The position numbers were made by a program, and so were the translations under genes. From positions 1 to 20,792 of IMG/VR virus record IMGVR_UViG_3300042555_001232: DNA of 20,792 bases; one strand, written 5' to 3'. The notes beneath the pieces are model-generated. The model worked only from the letters and a program-made list of their open reading frames with translations, did no database searches and was not told the DNA's origin. Within the stretch, counting starts at the first letter, position 1. Each line of letters opens with the position of its first letter. The DNA comes from a virus. Below are positions 1 through 4,230 of this stretch, one piece after another.

Positions 1-26
1 CAAAGTATTTACCTGAATTAGTATTA

Positions 27-167
27 ATGTGGATTATTATTGTATTCGTGTTCGCGCTAGTGACTAGCTGCTCCAGCACCAGAGCCATCCAGACTTCCCA
101 GACGCCCCAGACGGTGAGTGGATCAAGCGAATGGAAGTATGTGGAGCTAAGAGGCAATAAACACTAA
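27..167 (+). CDS. Small phage lipoprotein (46 aa)
   Basis: The product begins with a hydrophobic stretch (WIIIVFVFALV) followed by the lipobox VTSC, so Cys15 is the expected lipidation site; the mature part is only about 31 residues. It contains a three-residue repeat, QTS-QTP-QTV, encoded by a 9-bp tandem repeat beginning CCAGAC (near 91-117). The ATG at 27 was chosen because a weak TATATTCAC-like box (GTATTTACC, 5-13) lies at the distance seen before the other small genes. The frame is open to the window edge, however, and an upstream start would add a lysine to the signal peptide. The stop codon lies inside a 34-bp direct repeat that carries the next promoter. Role unknown; lysis (spanin-like) or envelope modification are possibilities only. 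Confidence 0.6.
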   Translation: MWIIIVFVFALVTSCSSTRAIQTSQTPQTVSGSSEWKYVELRGNKH

Positions 168-197
168 TGTGGTGGGGCAGAACATGGATCGTATATT
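164..197 (+). repeat. 34-bp direct repeat, copy 1
   Basis: A perfect 34-bp repeat of 371-404. It spans the stop codon of the upstream gene and the promoter of the next gene. The two copies flank the 51-codon gene at 219-374, so recombination between them would remove that gene cleanly and leave one working promoter. Confidence 0.9.
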
Positions 198-200
198 CAC
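174..200 (+). promoter_or_regulatory. Early-type bipartite promoter P1
   Basis: GGGGCA (174-179), 12 bp, then TATATTCAC (192-200), followed by an A/T-rich leader to the ATG at 219. It is one of eight elements with the same 12-bp spacing in the small-gene block and is nearly identical to P2. The TATATTCAC box resembles the Bacteroidota TAnnTTTG element. The promoter function is inferred from repetition and position. Confidence 0.7.
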
Positions 201-218
201 GTTATAAAATTTATTATT

Positions 219-374
219 ATGTATAGTTTAAAATGCGATTATTACGGAGCTGAATTTACCTGTCTAGGGGATCTAATAGCTCACATTATGATATCTGGGA
301 TGGATCCAGATCACGAGATTACCAGAGACGGTAAATCGATAGGTGAACGAGCGATCGATTATATTTCATTCTAA
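219..374 (+). CDS. Small hypothetical protein (51 aa)
   Basis: The product starts MYSLKCDYYG and ends AIDYISF. The middle, HIMISGMDPDHEITRDGKS, has no motif I recognise. The start is the first ATG after promoter P1, 18 nt beyond its TATATTCAC box, matching the leaders of the neighbouring genes. The gene is enclosed between two copies of a 34-bp direct repeat, which makes it a self-contained gene-plus-promoter cassette. The Asp/Glu/His-rich centre could bind a metal, but that is a guess. Confidence 0.6.
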   Translation: MYSLKCDYYGAEFTCLGDLIAHIMISGMDPDHEITRDGKSIGERAIDYISF

Positions 375-404
375 TGTGGTGGGGCAGAACATGGATCGTA
401 TATT
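371..404 (+). repeat. 34-bp direct repeat, copy 2
   Basis: A perfect second copy of 164-197, again running from the last codon of the upstream gene through the stop and into the TATATT box. The copies diverge immediately after it (TTCAC in the first, TTGAT here). Confidence 0.9.
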
Positions 405-407
405 GAT
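381..407 (+). promoter_or_regulatory. Early-type bipartite promoter P2
   Basis: GGGGCA (381-386), 12 bp, TATATTGAT (399-407), then a 20-nt A-rich leader to the ATG at 428. It has the same upstream sequence as P1 but a changed downstream end, so the two may differ in strength. Confidence 0.7.
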
Positions 408-427
408 GTTATAATTAAAATTAAAGT

Positions 428-721
428 ATGAATAAGAAAGAAATCAAAAACACCATCACAAGGGAAGTGTGTGCGTTCGTTACTAACCTAGGATACATCA
501 TTGAAGATGATGGGTTCCACGGTTCAATTACGTTCCAGAGACCAGGAACCACGTGTGACGATTCAATTGAGTGGAACCGTAGCTACCAGGAGGCGGTGAC
601 GTTCAACTGGGCTAGTGACCAGACGAAAGCTGACTGTGATAAGATCGATGCACACATGAAACCGATAATTGAACATTATAACGCTCAGTACGTAGACAAA
701 CGTAAGAAAATAGCTGCATAA
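428..721 (+). CDS. Hypothetical protein (97 aa)
   Basis: I do not recognise this protein. It is a soluble mixed alpha/beta sequence: an N-terminal basic helix (MNKKEIKNTITREV), a central beta-rich part (GFHGSITFQRPG) and a C-terminal helix ending in a basic tail (VDKRKKIAA). The centre resembles small phage proteins that look like single-domain DNA- or protein-binding folds, without a diagnostic motif. The start follows promoter P2 directly. It is transcribed alone, with the next promoter beginning about 10 nt after the stop codon. Confidence 0.75.
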   Translation: MNKKEIKNTITREVCAFVTNLGYIIEDDGFHGSITFQRPGTTCDDSIEWNRSYQEAVTFNWASDQTKADCDKIDAHMKPIIEHYNAQYVDKRKKIAA

Positions 722-729
722 TAAACGGG

Positions 730-746
730 GTGGGGCATAGCCCCAC
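730..746 (+). promoter_or_regulatory. Perfect hairpin/palindrome overlapping promoter P3
   Basis: A 7-bp stem, GTGGGGC / GCCCCAC, with loop ATA (737-739). It sits between two genes and includes the upstream box of promoter P3. A hairpin of the same register but different stem sequence occurs at 994-1010. No T-run follows, so a symmetrical operator or an RNA-processing element fits better than a simple terminator. Confidence 0.6.
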
Positions 747-758
747 TCGTATATTCAC
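732..758 (+). promoter_or_regulatory. Early-type bipartite promoter P3
   Basis: GGGGCA (732-737), 12 bp, TATATTCAC (750-758), then a 21-nt leader to the ATG at 780. The upstream box lies in one arm of the 730-746 palindrome. Confidence 0.7.
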
Positions 759-779
759 ATCATAATAAAATTAAAACGT

Positions 780-1004
780 ATGGAAAAGTATCAATTAGAC
801 AATGAACATTATATGTTCGGTGGTAAAGGTGATGTATGGAGCAATACAGCTCACATCGCTAAATCAGGTGAATACACTACGATGTGTGGACGTCCGATGT
901 TATCTAGTAACTGGGTAGCGTTAGAGGGTGTGGAACACATTGGATGCCCTAAATGTGTAGCTAAGTACCAACAGTTAGAAGCAGATAAATGTGTCATGGC
1001 ATAG
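780..1004 (+). CDS. Small zinc-ribbon-like protein (74 aa)
   Basis: The product has the layout HIAKSG...TMCGRP...NW...GCPKC: a His followed by a single Cys in CGR and then a closely spaced Cys pair (GCPKC). Many phages encode short proteins with this H/C-CGR-W-CxxC pattern; they are predicted to bind zinc and their function is not known. The last three codons and the stop (VMA*) lie inside a palindrome (994-1010) that forms part of the next promoter, so gene end and regulatory site overlap. Product class is moderately sure; metal binding is inferred. Confidence 0.75.
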   Translation: MEKYQLDNEHYMFGGKGDVWSNTAHIAKSGEYTTMCGRPMLSSNWVALEGVEHIGCPKCVAKYQQLEADKCVMA

Positions 1005-1010
1005 CCATGA
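994..1010 (+). promoter_or_regulatory. Perfect hairpin/palindrome overlapping promoter P4
   Basis: A 7-bp stem, TCATGGC / GCCATGA, with loop ATA (1001-1003). It lies at the same distance from its TATATTCAC box as the 730-746 hairpin does. The outer stem pairs differ between the two, with the pairing kept. Confidence 0.6.
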
Positions 1011-1022
1011 TTATATATTCAC
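998..1022 (+). promoter_or_regulatory. Early-type bipartite promoter P4
   Basis: GGCA (998-1001), 12 bp, TATATTCAC (1014-1022), then a 17-nt leader to the ATG at 1040. It overlaps the stop codon of the preceding gene, and its presence decides the start of the next one. Confidence 0.65.
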
Positions 1023-1039
1023 GTCATAATAATAATGAT

Positions 1040-1270
1040 ATGAAACAAATAACAACACAACCAGTAGTAACATTTCAAGTAGGCGATCGCGTTCAATTCA
1101 ACAGATCAATTAACGAGCGAGGTATGAGCACGTACCTAAACACTGAATACGGTATCATAACTAAAATGAATAAGGTAACAGCGATAGTGAAAACACAAAC
1201 CGCAGCATGGAAAATGAACATTGATGAGCTAAAGCAATATGTTGATCCATTTAGTGGTTGGGCTGAATAA
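1040..1270 (+). CDS. Small beta-rich hypothetical protein (76 aa)
   Basis: The product starts MKQITTQPVVTFQVGDRVQF and continues with alternating hydrophobic strands (YGIITKM, VTAIVKTQ), a pattern of a small beta-barrel of the SH3/KOW kind. I cannot name a family. An in-frame ATG exists at 989, but the extra 17 codons would be read through promoter P4 and the upstream stop; the ATG at 1040, directly after the promoter leader, is therefore preferred. The C-terminal end (QYVDPFSGWAE) carries the GGCT that serves as the upstream box of the next promoter. Confidence 0.7.
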   Translation: MKQITTQPVVTFQVGDRVQFNRSINERGMSTYLNTEYGIITKMNKVTAIVKTQTAAWKMNIDELKQYVDPFSGWAE

Positions 1271-1285
1271 TAATCATACCTTCAC
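1261..1285 (+). promoter_or_regulatory. Early-type promoter P5 (degenerate)
   Basis: GGCT (1261-1264), 12 bp, TACCTTCAC (1277-1285), then an A-rich leader to the ATG at 1305. Both boxes are weaker matches than P1-P4, but the 12-bp spacing is kept. Confidence 0.5.
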
Positions 1286-1304
1286 GGTACACAAATAATA
1301 AAAC

Positions 1305-1511
1305 ATGAGCAAATTAACATTTACAGACGGTGAAACATTCGATTTAAGTGGTCCATTACGTTTAGAAGAACGAGCTGATGGATGGTATGTGTTAGGGGAA
1401 AACAGAATGATGGCTGTGAACGATGTAAATGAAGGTAATAAATACATTGAACACACTAATTACCAACTTGAACTTATGAGACAATCAGATAATTATAGCT
1501 TTATTAAATAA
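1305..1511 (+). CDS. Small hypothetical protein (68 aa)
   Basis: The product is an acidic, beta-strand-rich sequence (MSKLTFTDGETFDLSGP, then DGWYVLGENRMMAVNDV) with a short helical tail. The DGWYVLGEN segment resembles small phage proteins of unknown function. The start follows promoter P5. Only 6 nt separate its stop from the next ATG, so the two genes are probably cotranscribed, unlike the other small genes here. Confidence 0.7.
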   Translation: MSKLTFTDGETFDLSGPLRLEERADGWYVLGENRMMAVNDVNEGNKYIEHTNYQLELMRQSDNYSFIK

Positions 1512-1517
1512 TAATAT

Positions 1518-1673
1518 ATGAACGTAAACGAATTAAAAGAACAACTACAACAGGACTTATTAAGTCTATTAGAGGGTATGGGTATTGAAGATACATTATC
1601 ACCTAGTGATTATGAAAATCTCAAAAATGAAGTGTGTGATATTGTAATTACTAATGTTAATAAATTAAATTAG
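1518..1673 (+). CDS. Small helical acidic protein (51 aa)
   Basis: The product begins MNVNELKEQLQQDLLSLLEG and reads as two amphipathic helices separated by a Ser-Pro turn (TLSPSDYENL). No family is recognised. No promoter box separates it from the 1305-1511 gene. Its first 15 bases including the T before the ATG (TATGAACGTAAACGA) are identical to the start region of the EF-hand gene at 1809, which suggests a duplicated or exchanged gene start. Confidence 0.65.
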   Translation: MNVNELKEQLQQDLLSLLEGMGIEDTLSPSDYENLKNEVCDIVITNVNKLN

Positions 1674-1676
1674 ATA

Positions 1677-1702
1677 GGGCAAAACACAACTCGTATATTC
1701 AC
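1677..1702 (+). promoter_or_regulatory. Early-type bipartite promoter P6
   Basis: GGGCA (1677-1681), 12 bp, TATATTCAC (1694-1702), then an 18-nt leader (ggtataaaattaaatgat) to the ATG at 1721. It drives the membrane peptide and probably the EF-hand gene. Confidence 0.7.
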
Positions 1703-1720
1703 GGTATAAAATTAAATGAT

Positions 1721-1804
1721 ATGATTATATTAAAAGTATTAGTGTATATAATAGTATTAGCACTTACTATATCATTATTAGGTAATAATAAACAATTAAA
1801 ATAA
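1721..1804 (+). CDS. Tiny membrane peptide (27 aa)
   Basis: The product begins MIILKVLVYIIVLALTISLL and ends GNNKQLK: one hydrophobic helix with a short basic tail. The start lies directly after a good promoter and the stop is 4 nt before the next gene, which supports real expression despite the size. Single-helix phage peptides of this size include holin-like, antiholin and envelope-protein inhibitors, but nothing here selects among them. Confidence 0.5.
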   Translation: MIILKVLVYIIVLALTISLLGNNKQLK

Positions 1805-1808
1805 CAGT

Positions 1809-2045
1809 ATGAACGTAAACGATTTAATGAACATGAACGACATGTACTATGTAGGGAACATAGTTGATGTAGATGGTGATGGATGGGTAAGTAAAGCTGA
1901 AGCCCAAGCTATATTAGATGAAATATGCGATGGTGAAGATAACAATAAAGTAATCGACTGGAACGGAGTATATGACTACGGTTACGGTGATGAATCACCT
2001 GCTGAACATAAGCGTATGTTAGCTGAAGTGGGAATTAAAATATAG
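1809..2045 (+). CDS. EF-hand calcium-binding-like protein (78 aa)
   Basis: Residues 20-31 (DVDGDGWVSKAE) form a canonical 12-residue EF-hand loop, with Asp at positions 1, 3 and 5, Gly at 6, a hydrophobic residue at 8 and Glu at 12. A second, degenerate loop follows at residues 41-52 (DGEDNNKVIDWN), which gives the usual paired arrangement. The first loop also resembles a dockerin repeat. The protein has no signal peptide, so it would act in the cytoplasm. It is 4 nt downstream of the membrane-peptide gene and shares its promoter. Calcium binding is inferred from the motif. What a phage would do with it is unknown; modulation of a host process or a metal-stabilised inhibitor are possible. Confidence 0.8.
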   Translation: MNVNDLMNMNDMYYVGNIVDVDGDGWVSKAEAQAILDEICDGEDNNKVIDWNGVYDYGYGDESPAEHKRMLAEVGIKI

Positions 2046-2052
2046 ATGTGAC

Positions 2053-2079
2053 GGGTCAGAATAATAATCGTATCTTAAT
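2053..2079 (+). promoter_or_regulatory. Early-type promoter P7 (variant)
   Basis: GGGTCA (2053-2058), 12 bp, TATCTTAAT (2071-2079), then an A-rich leader to the ATG at 2100. The spacing is retained but both boxes are off consensus. Confidence 0.5.
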
Positions 2080-2099
2080 AACACAATTAAAAATAAAAT

Positions 2100-2279
2100 A
2101 TGACATTAATCAGTAACAAGTACTTAGAAATCCATTTAATTAAGGGTATAGTATTAGGTGTAGCTAAAGCGGATGACGATTATGCTCTAATGCTCGGGTT
2201 CATCGTGATTGAATTCAAGCCGCAACGCAACGTTAAGTTCAAGCGCGGCACGCATATCGGTAAGCCGTCCACGTTCTAG
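2100..2279 (+). CDS. Small hypothetical protein with GC-shifted 3' half (59 aa)
   Basis: The product starts MTLISNKYLEIHLIKG and ends in a strongly basic tail (FKPQRNVKFKRG...GKPSTF). The first half uses A/T-ending codons like the neighbours. From about 2185 the third positions turn C/G-rich (CTC GGG TTC ATC GTG, then AAG CCG CAA CGC), and this composition continues into the gene-free GC-rich island downstream. The 3' end may therefore have been replaced when the island arrived. The start is the ATG after promoter P7. No family recognised. Confidence 0.6.
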   Translation: MTLISNKYLEIHLIKGIVLGVAKADDDYALMLGFIVIEFKPQRNVKFKRGTHIGKPSTF

Positions 2280-2280
2280 T

Positions 2281-2351
2281 GGGCGCACGGGCGTCTGGGC
2301 GTCTGGTCACACGGGCGCCTGGGCACGCGGGCAAACGGTCATCGGGCGCGT
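2281..2351 (+). repeat. Degenerate 8-bp tandem repeat with 24-bp higher order
   Basis: The stretch divides into nine units near GGGCGYCT: GGGCGCAC, GGGCGTCT twice, GGTCACAC, GGGCGCCT, GGGCACGC, GGGCAAAC, GGTCATC (one base short) and GGGCGCGT. They also group as three 24-bp blocks. GG or GGG recurs every 8 bases on the + strand, so a two-layer G-quadruplex is conceivable. Outer bases (2305-2312 and 2348-2355) could also pair as a long hairpin. Confidence 0.8.
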
Positions 2352-2373
2352 GACCGAAAAAGGTTTCGGAGTC

Positions 2374-2402
2374 GATAGCGGGGCGATAGCGATACAATAG
2401 CG
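2374..2402 (+). repeat. Three 11-bp-spaced GATAGCG repeats
   Basis: GATAGCG at 2374-2380 and 2385-2391 and AATAGCG at 2396-2402, with starts exactly 11 bp apart. This is about one helical turn, which would put protein contacts on one face of the DNA, like short iterons or a multi-site operator. Confidence 0.65.
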
Positions 2403-2501
2403 AAGTGCTCCCACGCTAATTGCGGTCAATCGACGGGCCACGGTCATCGTAAAAAAACTATGGGTATTCTCAACAGAAACACCACCTACAACCATCGATG
2501 A

Positions 2502-2519
2502 GGTATATACGCATATACC
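2502..2519 (+). promoter_or_regulatory. Palindrome GGTATAT-ACGC-ATATACC
   Basis: A perfect 7-bp inverted repeat around ACGC, followed one base later by the palindrome TTTTCGAAAA (2521-2530). It contains one of three GTATATACG 9-mers that lie around the 2639-4153 operon. An operator upstream of promoter P8 is the likeliest reading. Confidence 0.5.
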
Positions 2520-2593
2520 GTTTTCGAAAATACCCCTTTACCCCACCTTTGCAAAATCCCAAAAAGAGGTCTTGAACAAAACGAGTTTCAAGT

Positions 2594-2618
2594 GGCAAAG
2601 TATATACGTTATATTTCC
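2594..2618 (+). promoter_or_regulatory. Promoter P8 of the membrane/lipoprotein/nuclease operon
   Basis: GGCA (2594-2597), 12 bp, TATATTTCC (2610-2618), then an A-rich leader (caaacaaaaataaaggtt) to the ATG at 2639. The 12-bp spacer contains GTATATACG (2600-2608), also present at 2503 and 4153, so regulator binding would fall between the promoter boxes. Confidence 0.6.
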
Positions 2619-2638
2619 ATCAAACAAAAATAAAGGTT

Positions 2639-2824
2639 ATGTTCATTTACTATTTCATCATCAGTGGATTAATTATGGGTGTTTGGGCGTCATATCGCCA
2701 ATACCAAACATCAGATATCAGCGTGTTAGATATCCTATTAAATTTAGTTGGATTTATGTTAATTGGGTGGATAATGTTACCCATTACACTTATTGCATTA
2801 TTAGATAACATTAAAATTAAATAA
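2639..2824 (+). CDS. Small two-helix membrane protein (61 aa)
   Basis: The first hydrophobic segment starts at the N terminus (FIYYFIISGLIMGVW), followed by a polar loop (RQYQTSDIS) and a second segment (LVGFMLIGWIMLPITLIALL) with a short lysine tail. It is the first gene of a four-gene operon; its stop codon abuts the next ATG. An alternative overlapping frame from 2572 lacks a promoter and is rejected. A holin would have this size and topology, but the placement beside a lipoprotein and a nuclease gene fits an envelope or exclusion role as well. The function is not settled. Confidence 0.7.
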   Translation: MFIYYFIISGLIMGVWASYRQYQTSDISVLDILLNLVGFMLIGWIMLPITLIALLDNIKIK

Positions 2825-3475
2825 ATGAAACAGTTTATCGTATTATTCTCAGTATTAGTATTATTCGGTTGTAGTAAAGACGCGTTACAATACCCGTCAC
2901 CATTCACCAATGCAATCAGTGGTCAAACACAAATCACAATGGGTACGCCTAAAGACGCCCGTGGTTATTTCCACTATAAGTTCGATAGAACAAAGTCGTT
3001 CAATTATACTAGCGTTTACGCCGAAGCTACGCGTATCACTAACGAGCGTTATTTATATAACGGTGTTTCAGTCGTTGAAAGTACGTTTGACACCGACACT
3101 TACTGGGTGTTTGATACTCTCACCGTCACTATTCCATTATATAATCCGTTTCGCTCATTATACTCTTCACCATATTTCACAACTCCACTGTCTGTTGGTA
3201 CAAAAACCGTTACTTTGTCGCAATATCGCAACACTATTGTACCATTAATAGCTACTTCCAGCACTTACTTTAAGGAGTATGATGCTCGTATGGATGAATA
3301 TAAACCGAGTGGAAATAATATGTGGACAAAACAATTAATTGGTCCGATTCCAGCTCAATATCGTGGGGATACTATTAAGATATACGTTAAAACATATTGG
3401 GAGTGTGGCAATTATTCACTTACTTATCCCGAACGTACCGAAAAAATTGATTCACTTAGTTTAATTATTGATTAA
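2825..3475 (+). CDS. Probable surface lipoprotein (216 aa)
   Basis: The N terminus MKQFIVLFSVLVLFGC is a lipoprotein signal peptide with lipidation at Cys16. The residues after it, SKDA, give C-x-K-D, close to the Bacteroidota lipoprotein export signal that directs proteins to the cell surface. The mature domain is about 200 residues of beta-strand-rich, Tyr/Thr-rich sequence with no recognised family; its end (GDTIKIYVKTYWECG...) looks like a small beta-sandwich. It is the second gene of the operon, directly joined to the gene before (stop then ATG) and overlapping the next by one base. A phage-made surface lipoprotein in a Bacteroidota cell could block receptors against further phages, but this is inference. 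Confidence 0.75.
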   Translation: MKQFIVLFSVLVLFGCSKDALQYPSPFTNAISGQTQITMGTPKDARGYFHYKFDRTKSFNYTSVYAEATRITNERYLYNGVSVVESTFDTDTYWVFDTLTVTIPLYNPFRSLYSSPYFTTPLSVGTKTVTLSQYRNTIVPLIATSSTYFKEYDARMDEYKPSGNNMWTKQLIGPIPAQYRGDTIKIYVKTYWECGNYSLTYPERTEKIDSLSLIID

Positions 3476-3972
3476 TGATACGATTAACACACGACGAGGC
3501 TAAACAATATCGCCAACTTAATAGCGAAATTGATTTTAAGTATAATATGAAATCCGCTATTGCGTATACACTTACTCCAATTGAGGGTGAAGGTGGATGG
3601 GAGGAAATTACATATTATGGTGCTGCTTGGGTGGATCCAACTAATACACCTCAAAACCCACACTATGTTTATGTGCTTTGTAATCCATCTGTGCCTGGAA
3701 TATGTAAAATTGGTTACACTACCACAACAGTATACGATAGAGTACGCCAAATTAATTTAGCTACTGGCGTTATTACACCATGGTACCCAACATTTGCATA
3801 TAAGTGCCCTAACGGCCGTATGTTGGAAAGTGAAATTCATAATGAACTTGAGAAATTAGGTGCACGGGTCAACAATAAACGTGAGGGTTTTTATATGTCA
3901 TCTGATGATGCACGTAAAATTATTGAAAAATTAGGTTCTAAATATCAAAATCAATTAAATGGCAAAGATTAA
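3475..3972 (+). CDS. T5orf172/Mug113 GIY-YIG-type nuclease domain protein (165 aa)
   Basis: Residues about 63-150 match the T5orf172 (Mug113) branch of the GIY-YIG superfamily: HYVYVLCNP at the start, GICKIGYT about ten residues later, a conserved Arg (R89 or R91), the TGVITPW turn, the acidic LESEIHNEL helix and the REGFY strand. YVYVL and KIGYT correspond to the two GIY-YIG half motifs, and E120 is the best candidate for the metal-binding acid. The roughly 60 N-terminal residues are unrecognised and may recognise a target. Family proteins occur in many phages, sometimes fused to DNA-binding domains; few have tested activity. The start overlaps the upstream stop (TAATG) and the 3' end overlaps the next gene by 14 bases. 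Confidence 0.85.
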   Translation: MIRLTHDEAKQYRQLNSEIDFKYNMKSAIAYTLTPIEGEGGWEEITYYGAAWVDPTNTPQNPHYVYVLCNPSVPGICKIGYTTTTVYDRVRQINLATGVITPWYPTFAYKCPNGRMLESEIHNELEKLGARVNNKREGFYMSSDDARKIIEKLGSKYQNQLNGKD

Positions 3973-4153
3973 TATATTAATGATGGTTATTACTTGGGTA
4001 TTTGGTCATATTTTAATTTACCAAACCCACCATTACTTAACGGAAACTTATGTTTATAACATTCCTTTCATAATAGCGTTGTTCTTTACCGCTATGTACG
4101 CGCATCATCGTTTGTTCCATCATATGACTTTTAAGATTTTATCATATTTATAG
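3959..4153 (+). CDS. Small His-rich membrane protein (64 aa)
   Basis: Two hydrophobic segments (INILMMVITWVFGHILIY and YNIPFIIALFFTAMYA) flank a His-containing loop (THHYLTET), and a second His cluster follows (HHRLFHHMTF). The gene overlaps the nuclease gene by 14 bases and ends the operon. The stop codon lies inside an ATATTTATA box (4144-4152) and next to a GTATATACG site. The histidines could bind metal or haem; no family is recognised. Confidence 0.65.
   Translation: MAKINILMMVITWVFGHILIYQTHHYLTETYVYNIPFIIALFFTAMYAHHRLFHHMTFKILSYL
4144..4152 (+). promoter_or_regulatory. ATATTTATA box (possible late promoter, distant)
   Basis: An exact match to the late-type box found before 6604, 12753 and 18673, but overlapping the end of the upstream gene and 91 nt from the next likely start (4244). 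It could give a longer leader for that gene, or be chance in AT-rich DNA. Confidence 0.3.
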
Positions 4154-4221
4154 TATATACGGATAGTTGTATTAGAGTAGAGTCCACAAATTTAACGAGT
4201 GGGAGCTACGTCTTGTTCAAC

Positions 4222-4230
4222 CTATTTATA
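4222..4230 (+). promoter_or_regulatory. Late-type box before the duplicated-module gene
   Basis: CTATTTATA, one base off the ATATTTATA box, ends 13 nt before the ATG at 4244. It sits directly before a gene preceded by no early-type box, which supports late expression of that gene. Confidence 0.45.

Larger units (their letters stand above)
2280..2638. other. Gene-free GC-rich island with repeats and hairpins
   Basis: No convincing gene lies in these 359 bases. By hand count 79 of the 120 bases at 2281-2400 are G or C, against an AT-rich surrounding genome. From left to right it holds an 8-bp tandem repeat (2281-2351), a hairpin CCGAAA-AAGG-TTTCGG (2354-2369), three GATAGCG-type repeats (2374-2402), a repeated 10-mer ACGGTCATCG (2335-2344 and 2440-2449), a hairpin GGTATAT-ACGC-ATATACC (2502-2519), the palindrome TTTTCGAAAA (2521-2530) and promoter P8. 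An origin, a packaging or recombination site, or a structured RNA are all possible. Confidence 0.7.

Noticed and set aside
989-1039. Longer start for the 1040 gene
   Set aside because: The extra codons cross the P4 promoter, palindrome and upstream stop, so transcripts from P4 would not contain this start.
2209-2400. 63-residue frame starting at TTG with repeated GRTG/GHTG units
   Set aside because: The frame merely reads through the 8/24-bp tandem repeat, starts with TTG inside another gene, has no promoter or leader, and the 23-bp last block breaks the frame pattern.
2307-2495. Minus-strand 62-residue frame in the GC-rich island
   Set aside because: No promoter or supporting domain, and all other genes are on the + strand; it is probably open by chance in GC-rich DNA.
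2594-2618. Sigma-54 promoter
   Set aside because: TGGCA resembles the -24 box but there is no GC at the -12 position; the layout fits the GGGCA-N12-TATATTCAC series instead.
2572-2808. 78-residue frame overlapping the 2639 gene
   Set aside because: It begins upstream of promoter P8 and lacks a leader; the 2639 frame gives a coherent two-helix membrane protein joined to the next gene.
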